From: Anaerolineales bacterium
GTDB lineage: Bacteria > Chloroflexota > Anaerolineae > Anaerolineales > Villigracilaceae
DNA: 19,039 nucleotides
NCBI GenBank assembly: GCA_025966435.1
Contig: JAICRQ010000015.1
Location: 1 to 19,039 of the forward strand
Reading direction: 5' to 3'
Shown here: one piece after another, positions 8,114-15,761 of the stretch
Position numbering within the stretch: the first letter of the stretch is position 1
Layout of the letters: every line of letters starts with the position of its first letter
Translations under genes and position numbers: made by a program
The notes under the pieces: model-generated
Seen by the model: the letters and a program-made list of their open reading frames with translations, nothing else
Told to the model about the DNA's origin: nothing
Databases searched by the model: none

Positions 8114-8922
8114 ACATGATCCTCTTTTCGCGCACTCACAATCACCGCGTTGTTTGTCCGCACCGGAAGCAGGCTGTCCAGCAGGCTGATTGCTCGTATG
8201 ATCGGGAAAAGGAGGGAATACGCTCGATACGCCAAGCCATGCGTCTTAAGTTCACCCGCAGAAACAGGCGCGATGTGGCCAGGTTGTGCACCACCATGTC
8301 TTTTTGCAAGCGCACGCACATAACCAAAATTGATCGCCAACTCGATCATTTCGGTCAGGAAGCGGGAATACCCACCCGTATCTTTCGGCTCCAGTCCGGA
8401 CTTCCGGAGAGCATCGGATAGCTCGGAAACAGTATATCCCGCGCGCGTATGACCGTACACGTCAGGCGTCATGCCCAATCGCCATTTGATTTTGTTCGCT
8501 AGAAGCTTCTCGTCCCCATTTGGGACAGTAACCACTGCCTTACCACTCGGCTTTAATACTCGTCTTAATTCCTTTAGAAAAGGCTGATCCTGCCCCAGAT
8601 GTTCAAGCACATCTATAGAGATGACGTAGTCGAAATGCTCGCTCGGGACTGGAAAGTTATCTTCCTTGAATGAATATACAGGTTCACTCAGAAGCATGGA
8701 AATTTGATCGTTGTTTTCGCCAGACACGTCGACCCACGTCCATTCCCCGCCGTGCTTGCGGAAATGCCAGTTGAGCGCCCCATTGTTATCGCCGCACGTG
8801 ATGAGCAGACATTTTTTGCCTGTCGTTTCACCCAGCATGTCCAAAAGCGCCCTCAGCTTTTGCTGCTTTTTGATCGACCGCCGAAACATTTCGATCTGCC
8901 ATGGAAGGTGATGAGCTTGCAT
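8110..8922 (-). CDS. Class I SAM-dependent methyltransferase (MT-B)
   Basis: A 270-residue methyltransferase of a different subgroup from MT-A and MT-C. Motif I is unusual (ITCGDNNGA, 41-49, instead of the common G-x-G-x-G). It is followed by WVDVS, then DVLEHL (104-109) and RRVLKPSGKAVVTVPNG (120-136), which are typical of the Methyltransferase_11/UbiE-like group. It begins 3 nt after the GlpD-like gene and ends in a 4-nt ATGA overlap with the SDR, so these three are coupled. ATG 8920-8922 is preferred over Met12 because WQIEMFRRSIKKQ looks like part of the conserved N-terminal helix. A hydrophobic stretch near the C-terminus (about 235-255) could touch the membrane. Substrate unknown. Confidence 0.9.
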   Translation of the reverse strand: MQAHHLPWQIEMFRRSIKKQQKLRALLDMLGETTGKKCLLITCGDNNGALNWHFRKHGGEWTWVDVSGENNDQISMLLSEPVYSFKEDNFPVPSEHFDYVISIDVLEHLGQDQPFLKELRRVLKPSGKAVVTVPNGDEKLLANKIKWRLGMTPDVYGHTRAGYTVSELSDALRKSGLEPKDTGGYSRFLTEMIELAINFGYVRALAKRHGGAQPGHIAPVSAGELKTHGLAYRAYSLLFPIIRAISLLDSLLPVRTNNAVIVSARKEDHV

Positions 8923-8925
8923 AGA

Positions 8926-10590
8926 TTATGCCGTTATAGTTTCCATTTGCTTGAACGGATACATTTGGATGACCGAATTAATTTCCTGTTGCTCGCGTTC
9001 GGGGCTCCATAGAAATTCGCGGCCCATTAGGCTAGCACACTCTTGGAGCGCAGCCATGGACGGCAGTCCCGTCGCCCCCAATCCTGTGCGGCGGCCGATC
9101 ACATCCGCAAGGGTCCATGCCATTTCATCATGAATGGCATGTTCCACCTCTGCGACAATAACAGGCTGCGGCGGGTCAATTCTGCGAGCCAAATCAGGCT
9201 GCCTTGGCACGCCTTCCACCAGCTTTTGGTATTCCGAACCATACGTATACACCAAATGCTCAGTAGTTCGTTCATTTACTACTCGCGGAGCTTTGCGTAG
9301 CGCTTTCCTCAGAAAGTCTCTGAAATCCTCAATTTGCCCACCTCTAATTGGCATCATCTGCGTTTGACATTTTTTTGCCTTCATGCCAAGTTTGCTCACT
9401 GCCAGATCCATAGCCTGTTCCCCGACCACACGCGCTGTCGTGTATTTCGCACCGAGGATGCTGATCAGGCCAGATATTCTATCCTTTTTATGATGGTCGA
9501 TCACCATACCATCACGCGTGAGCTGGACCGGGTGTTTGTTTGCGTTTGCCCTGTCGACTGGCAGAAATCCCCAGGTGACATGGCGGACATCTTCCAGGCA
9601 AAGCTTGAGAGCTGGATGAGCGCTATTGATTTGATCAAGAAATTCTTGGACCATACCTTCACTCAGCTTGAAAGTGTGCGGCGCATCCCGCCATGGGATA
9701 TGGCGTGTCCCAATCATGGATTTGTTCCTCCACGGGACAACAAAAAGAATTTGCGGAGGATTTCCATTTACCGGTTGACTTGTCAGCCCGACCGCCACAC
9801 CTGACCAAACCTGATCTACGATCACGTTCATCGCAACAGATGTCATATACTCAGAACGAAGAGCGGCTTTCTCAAGAAGGCAATCCATCCACGCCCCAGC
9901 GCAGTTAATCACTACTTTTGACTGGATATCGAAAATCTGTCCTGTCTGAGAATCCTTGGCTCGAACGCCAGTGATTCGATCATTTTTCTGTAGGAAGCTG
10001 ATCGCTTCGACATAATTTGCGACTTCTGCGCCCGCATCCACTGCGGAAAGGATGAATTCTAAAAGCAACCTCTCTGAATTATAAATCTGCGCGTCGTACC
10101 AAACTGCACCTCCGGTAGAAGTTGAGACGTCGTACCCCGGTAAAATTCTGGAAAGTTCTCGTTGTGAAACGACCATTCCGTCGAGGAGATGTTTTTCCGG
10201 GTCGACAAGATGATTTCGATCAAAACTTAGGATATCGTTTACCGTAAGTGCAAACCCCATCGCCAAACGACTACGGGATATCTTCGGTGTTGTCGGTATT
10301 AAGCATGTCAAGGGATGGACGAGATGAGGAGCGATCTTCATCCAAGTGGTACGCTCCCGCGCCATCATACGGATTCTTGACAAGTTCCCGTCCTGTAGGT
10401 ATCGCAGGCCCCCGTGGATGATCTTGAGGCTGTTTTGTGATGTCCCGCTACCAAAATCCCCGCGCTCAATCAAGGCAACGGAGAGGCCACGTAGGGTCGC
10501 ATCCCAAGCCGTGATAGCTCCATGAATTCCTCCCCCTACTATGAGTACATCAAATGTTTGATTCGCCAATCGTTCAAGGTTGCGTTCCAT
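8926..10590 (-). CDS. GlpD-like FAD-dependent oxidoreductase (glycerol-3-phosphate dehydrogenase family) with altered substrate pocket
   Basis: A 554-residue flavoprotein of the aerobic glycerol-3-phosphate dehydrogenase family. It shows the FAD motif VGGGIHG (18-24), IERGDFGSGTS (41-51) and IHGGLRYL (58-65, carrying the family Arg-Tyr pair). GTRHIPW (294-300) and GAKYTTAR (380-387, with the family Lys at 382) follow, then the C-terminal DAO_C helix with HAIHDE and IGRRTGLG. GlpD normally oxidises sn-glycerol 3-phosphate to dihydroxyacetone phosphate at the membrane, passing electrons to quinone. Compared from memory with E. coli GlpD, Arg317 (GVRPL) aligns with Leu343 (GFLP), and His233 (GSH) aligns near Asp259. 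The substrate may therefore not be glycerol 3-phosphate. The start touches the stop of MT-A (TAA-ATG, no gap). Confidence 0.9.
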   Translation of the reverse strand: MERNLERLANQTFDVLIVGGGIHGAITAWDATLRGLSVALIERGDFGSGTSQNSLKIIHGGLRYLQDGNLSRIRMMARERTTWMKIAPHLVHPLTCLIPTTPKISRSRLAMGFALTVNDILSFDRNHLVDPEKHLLDGMVVSQRELSRILPGYDVSTSTGGAVWYDAQIYNSERLLLEFILSAVDAGAEVANYVEAISFLQKNDRITGVRAKDSQTGQIFDIQSKVVINCAGAWMDCLLEKAALRSEYMTSVAMNVIVDQVWSGVAVGLTSQPVNGNPPQILFVVPWRNKSMIGTRHIPWRDAPHTFKLSEGMVQEFLDQINSAHPALKLCLEDVRHVTWGFLPVDRANANKHPVQLTRDGMVIDHHKKDRISGLISILGAKYTTARVVGEQAMDLAVSKLGMKAKKCQTQMMPIRGGQIEDFRDFLRKALRKAPRVVNERTTEHLVYTYGSEYQKLVEGVPRQPDLARRIDPPQPVIVAEVEHAIHDEMAWTLADVIGRRTGLGATGLPSMAALQECASLMGREFLWSPEREQQEINSVIQMYPFKQMETITA

Positions 10591-11364
10591 TTATTTCACG
10601 GCAAACGTCAGGAGATGCCAGCCGAACCGTCTGATCCAAGACACAGGCATCAAATTAAAGGCTCCAATAAAAACATTGTTAAAAAGAAAAGCTTTCCAAC
10701 CGAAATGCAATCTGGTCTTCACCGGAAAACGCTCAGGAACGATTCGATAGTCCTGAAAAAGTTGCAGCAGTTGTATTAGTTCCCTGATTGAAAATTTTCT
10801 CAGCACAGGAGCATCTTCATGCTCAAGCGGTACTTTGGTCACTTTTCTCATTAGATTGAGCCAGGATTGCTTGTTGTAGACCATCATGATGGCCTCGCCG
10901 CCCGGTTTCAGAACTCTGTGAATTTCCACGATCATTTTTTGGGCATCTGCGGTGTACTGCAAAACGCCATGCGCGTAAACCAAGTCAAACGTGTTATCTG
11001 CAAACTTCATCGATTCGCCGTTCATTACGCGCAGATCGGCGTTCTGTTCACTCTGCTCGAAATTCTTGCACGCCAGATCTATTGCCGTCTTCGATAGGTC
11101 GATTCCCGTAACGTTCGCACCTCCGCGTGCAAATCGCACCAGATCAATGCCGACGCCGCAGCCAACTTCCAACAGGTTTTTTCCTTTATAGCCATTGAAG
11201 TCCACCAAGCGCGGCAGGTACTTAAGTTTGTCGTAGCGATACTCATTGAGTTGCCGGAAAAATCCTGGCGTGCCTACAGGATATGTCGTGATGGACAGAT
11301 CATGGATGTGTTCATCCCAGTAGGCCGCAATCCGCGCGATTAGGTCTGCTTGGCTCATAACCAT
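10591..11364 (-). CDS. Class I SAM-dependent methyltransferase (MT-A), paralogue of MT-C
   Basis: A 257-residue methyltransferase. Motif I is EVGCGVG (66-72), then GIDLSKTA with the acidic Asp of strand 2, MKFADNTFDLVYAHGVL and HRVLKPGGEAIM. Upstream of the fold it has AAYWDEH and VGTPGFF, and downstream NKQSW followed by LEHEDAPV; both blocks are shared with MT-C (6317-7123). The C-terminal region is hydrophobic with scattered Arg/Lys and may associate with the membrane. The frame stays open to 11406, overlapping the AsnB gene. ATG 11362-11364 (or 11356-11358, two codons later) is preferred, 11 nt after the AsnB stop. No clear Shine-Dalgarno is present, so re-initiation is likely. The stop abuts the GlpD-like start. 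Confidence 0.92.
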   Translation of the reverse strand: MVMSQADLIARIAAYWDEHIHDLSITTYPVGTPGFFRQLNEYRYDKLKYLPRLVDFNGYKGKNLLEVGCGVGIDLVRFARGGANVTGIDLSKTAIDLACKNFEQSEQNADLRVMNGESMKFADNTFDLVYAHGVLQYTADAQKMIVEIHRVLKPGGEAIMMVYNKQSWLNLMRKVTKVPLEHEDAPVLRKFSIRELIQLLQLFQDYRIVPERFPVKTRLHFGWKAFLFNNVFIGAFNLMPVSWIRRFGWHLLTFAVK

Positions 11365-11375
11365 AAATATGGTTT

Positions 11376-13262
11376 TTAAGTGGCTATCCGCTCGTTGAGA
11401 TGCCACATCTCAAATACCATCAGTGCCCACAAACGATGACTATGATTGACGCGTCCATCAAGATGTTCTTGAATCCATTGTGCCACCACTTGGTGGTCGA
11501 AGTAACCAAGTTTCTGGATAGCGGTTTTCGAGAGCAAGTCAAGCATCATAGGTTTCAGAGAAGTTCGGAGCCAATGCTTCATAGGAATGCTGAAACCCTC
11601 TTTTGGCTTTTCCAGTATCAACGGCGGCACCATGTTTTTGACCGCCTGACGCAGAATAGATTTCGTGCGCATTCCCTGTAGTTTCATATGAGCCGGCAGG
11701 TTCAGCGCAAATTCCACGATGTGATAATCAAGCAGGGGCACGCGGGCTTCAATCGACACCGCCATGCTCATTCGATCCACCTTTGTTAGGATGTCATCTA
11801 CCAGATATGTTTTGACATCTACATACTGCTGTTGTGCCAAGTGGTCAAAGTGGTTGGCTTTGTCAAAATAATCGCTAAAAAAATCAGTCGTGAGATCATC
11901 GTAGAGTGTCGCCCGCAAATCAGACCGATATAATGAGTTCTTCTGAGAAGAATTCAGGAACATCATCCAGCGAGCGTGGCGAAGGGAGGGATTGAATGCG
12001 CCACCTTCTACCATTCGCTGAACCTTGTTGATTAAGCCTTTCTTGACTGGCTGGGGCGTCATCCATCCAGCGAATTTCGGAAGAACCTGCTGACGCAATG
12101 CCCGAGGCAAGCACCCGTAGTATCGATCTAGTTTTTCGGCGAGATAGGTATCATACCCAGCAAACAGCTCATCACCGCCATCGCCCGATAAAACAACCTT
12201 TACATCATGACTGGCAATCTTTGAAACAAGATAAGTTGGAAAGATAGACGTATCGGCAAACGGCTCGTCGAAGTGAGCTACCAACTGTTCTATGAGATGT
12301 GTGTGATCTGATTTCAGAACTTCTACGTGGTGCTTCGTGCCAAAGTGTTTCGCTACCGCCGCTGCATAGGGAAGCTCGTTATAGCTATCATCCTCAAATC
12401 CGATCGAAAAGGTCCGGACTGGCTCGTTCGCAATCTGACTCATATAGCCAACGATCAGGCTGGAGTCGATGCCTCCGCTCAGGAAAGCTCCCAGCGGCAC
12501 ATCGCTGACTAAGCGGAGGCGGACCGATTCCTTAATCAAGCCGGAAAGGATTTCCGCACATTCCGCCTCGCTTTGGCTTATAGGTTGGTATGGCACATCC
12601 CAATACTGAGTGGCCTTCAGCTCCCCGTCTTCAACCACCAGTCGATGGCCTGGCAAAAGCTTAAAAACGCCTTCATAAATGGTCCGTGGGGCAGGAATAT
12701 ATTCCAGCGTGAGGAAGATATCCAGAGCCGTGAGATCCACTTGTCTCGGCACCTCCGGGTGAAGGATCAATGCTTTGAGCTCTGAACCGAAGACCAGCTT
12801 ATCCGCACCCGACCAGTAATATAAAGGTTTAATCCCCAAACGGTCCCGCGCGAGGAAGAGCCGACGCTCGCGTGCATCCCAAAGCGCGATGGCAAACATT
12901 CCGTTGAAATGGGTCACACATTCATCCCCATATTCTTCATAGGCGTGGACAATGATCTCGGTATCGGTTTGCGTTTTGAATATATGCCCGCGCTGTTCCA
13001 AGGCGGCGCGTACGTTCTGAAAGTTATAGATTTCCCCGTTATACACCACCCAGATATCACCCGATTCATTCGAAATGGGTTGTTGACCGGTGTCTAAGTC
13101 AATAATACTGAGGCGCCGCACTGCAAGGCTGACCTGATCATCCTGGTAATAGCCTTCATCATCCGGCCCACGATGCTGAAGAGAGGCATTCATCCGCAAC
13201 AGGATCGATCGATCTGCGAAAGCGTTCGGCTGAAAAGAAATGACACCGCAAATACCACACAT
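11376..13262 (-). CDS. AsnB-like glutamine-dependent amidotransferase (asparagine synthase family), copy 1
   Basis: A 628-residue homologue of glutamine-hydrolysing asparagine synthase. It opens MCGICG (N-terminal nucleophile Cys) and shows HRGPDDEG (30-37), RRLSIIDL (49-56) and YNGEIYN (74-80). The PP-loop SGGIDSS (262-268) and SGDGGDELFAGY (359-370) complete both the glutaminase and the ATP-pyrophosphatase domains. The frame is open upstream to 13430, but the catalytic Cys must be residue 2, and GGAGAG (13269-13274) lies 6 nt before the ATG at 13260-13262, so this start is firm. It begins one base after the stop of the glycosyltransferase. It shares organisation with copy 2 but differs clearly in sequence, so the two probably amidate different acceptors. 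Free asparagine synthesis is the alternative. Confidence 0.94.
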   Translation of the reverse strand: MCGICGVISFQPNAFADRSILLRMNASLQHRGPDDEGYYQDDQVSLAVRRLSIIDLDTGQQPISNESGDIWVVYNGEIYNFQNVRAALEQRGHIFKTQTDTEIIVHAYEEYGDECVTHFNGMFAIALWDARERRLFLARDRLGIKPLYYWSGADKLVFGSELKALILHPEVPRQVDLTALDIFLTLEYIPAPRTIYEGVFKLLPGHRLVVEDGELKATQYWDVPYQPISQSEAECAEILSGLIKESVRLRLVSDVPLGAFLSGGIDSSLIVGYMSQIANEPVRTFSIGFEDDSYNELPYAAAVAKHFGTKHHVEVLKSDHTHLIEQLVAHFDEPFADTSIFPTYLVSKIASHDVKVVLSGDGGDELFAGYDTYLAEKLDRYYGCLPRALRQQVLPKFAGWMTPQPVKKGLINKVQRMVEGGAFNPSLRHARWMMFLNSSQKNSLYRSDLRATLYDDLTTDFFSDYFDKANHFDHLAQQQYVDVKTYLVDDILTKVDRMSMAVSIEARVPLLDYHIVEFALNLPAHMKLQGMRTKSILRQAVKNMVPPLILEKPKEGFSIPMKHWLRTSLKPMMLDLLSKTAIQKLGYFDHQVVAQWIQEHLDGRVNHSHRLWALMVFEMWHLNERIAT

Positions 13263-13263
13263 C

Positions 13264-14472
13264 TTATTCTCTCCACGATAGCGCTGGTTCTTCGACTTCC
13301 CGAACCGATAAAAGCAATTGGTAAATCCGGTTGATCTTCGAGATGTAAACCTGGTGACTAAACTTCTCCTTGGCGAATTCATGTGCATTTTTTGCAATAC
13401 ACTCTGCCCCCTCGGGGTCGCGCAGTACACGCAGGATTCCCTCGGCGAAGGCCGCCTTGTTTGGTTCTACAAGAACGGCAACGTCTGGGCTCAGCACCTG
13501 GGTGTGGGCTGTAATATTTGTGGCAACAATCGGTTTGTTTGCGTGAAGATAACTATAGATTTTCAATGGGGTTGTTGTGCCATCCAGGCGTGGAGAAATC
13601 AACACCGCGGCATAAGCAAGGTAGACCATGGATTCGGCAGGAGAGACAACATCTAAAAACAGGACATGCTCCTGCACATTCATGTCTCGGGCGATCTCGG
13701 TCCACTCTCTGGCTTGCTGATTTTTCGCGCCAACAAAGATAAAGATCACCTGTGGGTACTGTTTCGCAACGGTTTCCACACATTGCAGCGCCATCGTCAA
13801 GCCCTGGTAGCGTTCATAGGTGCCGGTATAAACAATTGGAAGTCTGCCATTGAGGCTCAGCTTATTCTCTAGTTGTTCGACATCGTCCGACTGAATAGAA
13901 GTTTGATAGGCTTGCAATGCAATATTCTCAATCGTTTCCACCTGGATATCAGAGCCAATTGTTTTGACATACTTTTCGAGGTCTGTTCCCACGGTGATTA
14001 CTGCATCACAGGTTTTCAGCACCATCGTTTCCAAGATACCAAAAATCTTAATAAAAACGGGTGTATTCCCAAAATTGAAATTACCCAGCTGCTTGGATAA
14101 TACGGAATGCATATCGTAAAGATGACGGGTGCGGAAAATCCATGCCAAGAACATACTAAAAAAAGCGGCCTCCTCATGGGAATGAATCACATCATAATGT
14201 TTCCATAACAACAGTTGAATGGCTTTGAAGAACACCAAAACATCCAGCAAAATTTTGGCCCTGGAGGGTCCGATCCGGACATGCTGGATCGTTTTGATTT
14301 TCCTAACCCGGTGAATTTTTACGTTCGGAAACTCGACATCCTTACCAACATGGTACGTAATCAGATCGATTTCATGTCCAAGAGCCGAGAGCGCTTCCAG
14401 GCGTTGATAAACGCTGATTGGAGTACCGCGCGGTTCAAAAAAAGGTTGAGGGGAAATCATTAATATTTTCAT
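13264..14472 (-). CDS. Glycosyltransferase, GT4 family
   Basis: A 402-residue GT-B glycosyltransferase. MKILMISPQPFFEPRGTPIS at the N-terminus is the typical acceptor-domain opening of EPS-type GT4 enzymes. The C-terminal domain has VYTGTYERYQGL at the domain junction, FVGAK, and SPRLDGTTTPLKIYSYL, where the second Glu of the usual E-x7-E is Ser, as in the subgroup with PLKIYSY. The frame reaches back to 14535, overlapping the upstream gene by 23 nt. ATG 14470-14472 is chosen because MKILMIS is the conserved start and AAGGA lies 10 nt upstream. The stop falls one base before the AsnB copy 1 start, and the latter's Shine-Dalgarno is inside this gene's end, so the two are coupled. Confidence 0.9.
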   Translation of the reverse strand: MKILMISPQPFFEPRGTPISVYQRLEALSALGHEIDLITYHVGKDVEFPNVKIHRVRKIKTIQHVRIGPSRAKILLDVLVFFKAIQLLLWKHYDVIHSHEEAAFFSMFLAWIFRTRHLYDMHSVLSKQLGNFNFGNTPVFIKIFGILETMVLKTCDAVITVGTDLEKYVKTIGSDIQVETIENIALQAYQTSIQSDDVEQLENKLSLNGRLPIVYTGTYERYQGLTMALQCVETVAKQYPQVIFIFVGAKNQQAREWTEIARDMNVQEHVLFLDVVSPAESMVYLAYAAVLISPRLDGTTTPLKIYSYLHANKPIVATNITAHTQVLSPDVAVLVEPNKAAFAEGILRVLRDPEGAECIAKNAHEFAKEKFSHQVYISKINRIYQLLLSVREVEEPALSWRE

Positions 14473-14512
14473 GTGACATGAGTCCTTAAGTTCCCCCGAG
14501 ACAGGCCGATAA

Positions 14513-15730
14513 TTAAGATGGTCTTTTGCTGTCAAGAATTTGTTGATAGATATTCATGAGCTGAGAAGCAATCGAAGCCCAGCTATGAAAGCCTCTGACA
14601 TACTTCATTCCAGCATCACTAATCTTCTGCTGAAGGTCTCGGTTTGTCATCAACTGCAATACGGCCTGTGAAAAGCCATCCGGGTCATCGGAAACGAAAA
14701 GATCTTTTCCTGGTTGTGCCTGAAGCGCCGAAAGAGCCTGGCAGGTGGTCACGACGGGGGTCCCGGTTGCCATCGCCTCCAATATCTTGTTTTGAATGCC
14801 GGCTCCGTACAGAAGTGGTACAACCGAGACCGTTGCGCGCCACAGGAAGGGGCGGATATCATCTACTGTTCCCGTCACTGTAATCAGAGGATTTCGCGTC
14901 ATTTTTTTAATCGCTGGAGCAGGATCCTTACCCACAATATACAGATGTGCAGCTGGGCGAAATTTCCAAATACGCGGCATGATCTCTTCCACCAGATATT
15001 TCGCCATCGAAATATTCGCGTGATAACTCATCTTGCCGCTAAAAATGATTGTCTCAGGCTCTCGTTGAAATTCAGCGCTAGAATGGAAGTACTCCAGATC
15101 CACTCCATTGGGCAGAACAGAAATCTCCGATGGAATCTTCCCGGGAGGGACAAGTCCAAGCAAAGCTTCCCTATCCGAAGGGGCTGTGACAAGGACATGA
15201 TCGAACCGGCGGGCTAGATCCCCTTCTGTTCGTCTGGTTCGGCTAAGCTCAAAGCGTGTCATGAATTTGCCAAAGAAACTGCGGCTCTGTTTCGCCGCCT
15301 GTTGAAACAGATGGCTAATACAGTCGACACTGTCCCAGACGACGGGCATACTGGGCAATTTCGACTTCAAGTAAAGGCCAAAGCGTGAACCTCTTAAATG
15401 TTCAACATGTACGATGTCAAATTCGTTTTGAGCAGCACGTTGGACTATTTGTCGAGCCATGTCAGGCTGCCAGCTATATACAGATTGAAGTGGCTTCTCC
15501 GAGGGAAGAGCAACTGCACTGTTCAAGAACGAACGCCAAACAGGCTGGGCATAATAGTACACGTCATGGCAATAGCTTTTTAAACGATGTGCATCCATCT
15601 GATCCCCCTGGCTCGATCCAAGTGTGAATACCGCGACATCATGACCCAGAGAGGTCAGTTGCTTGATCAGGTTGTACGAACGAGTTCGAATCGGATTTGG
15701 AACATAAGGAACAATATAGGCGATACGCAT
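14513..15730 (-). CDS. Glycosyltransferase, GT4, resembling the exosortase/EPS-associated sugar transferase group
   Basis: A 405-residue GT-B glycosyltransferase. Recognisable blocks are MRIAYIVPYVPNPIRTRSYN at the N-terminus, HVEHLRGS and DSVDCISHLF in the middle, LPNGVDLEYF (206-215), SGKMSYHANI (231-240), IVGKDP (265-270) and GAGIQNKILEAM (309-320) with the donor-binding Glu. This block pattern resembles the sugar transferases that occur with exosortase (PEP-CTERM/EpsH) polysaccharide loci; no exosortase is in this window. It has no signal peptide, so it is cytoplasmic or peripheral. The ATG at 15728-15730 has AGGA 7 nt upstream. It lies 31 nt after the epimerase and 40 nt before the next glycosyltransferase start. 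Specific sugar unknown. Confidence 0.9.
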   Translation of the reverse strand: MRIAYIVPYVPNPIRTRSYNLIKQLTSLGHDVAVFTLGSSQGDQMDAHRLKSYCHDVYYYAQPVWRSFLNSAVALPSEKPLQSVYSWQPDMARQIVQRAAQNEFDIVHVEHLRGSRFGLYLKSKLPSMPVVWDSVDCISHLFQQAAKQSRSFFGKFMTRFELSRTRRTEGDLARRFDHVLVTAPSDREALLGLVPPGKIPSEISVLPNGVDLEYFHSSAEFQREPETIIFSGKMSYHANISMAKYLVEEIMPRIWKFRPAAHLYIVGKDPAPAIKKMTRNPLITVTGTVDDIRPFLWRATVSVVPLLYGAGIQNKILEAMATGTPVVTTCQALSALQAQPGKDLFVSDDPDGFSQAVLQLMTNRDLQQKISDAGMKYVRGFHSWASIASQLMNIYQQILDSKRPS

Positions 15731-15761
15731 GCTCAGATCCTAGACAAACTGTCGATAAGCA

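Noticed and set aside
9334..9804. 156-codon open frame on the plus strand
   Set aside because: Antisense to the GlpD-like gene, with no domain or Shine-Dalgarno; treated as a shadow.
11376..13262. Lasso-peptide cyclase reading of the AsnB-like gene
   Set aside because: No precursor peptide, B1/B2 leader-binding or protease gene is nearby; the surroundings are glycosyltransferases and sugar-modifying enzymes.
2065..13262. Antibiotic biosynthesis cluster (carbamoyltransferase, AsnB-like enzymes and methyltransferases as in aminoglycoside or beta-lactam loci)
   Set aside because: No scaffold-building enzymes, carrier proteins or resistance genes are seen, while three glycosyltransferases, a ligase-like protein and WecB point to a glycan. 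It cannot be excluded completely.
13263..13430. 56-codon N-terminal extension of AsnB copy 1
   Set aside because: The enzyme needs Cys directly after the initiator Met, and a good Shine-Dalgarno precedes the internal ATG, so the extension is not translated as part of this protein.
14714..15217. 167-codon open frame on the plus strand
   Set aside because: It lies wholly antisense to the well-supported GT4 gene, shows no recognisable domain, and has a composition typical of a reverse-frame shadow.
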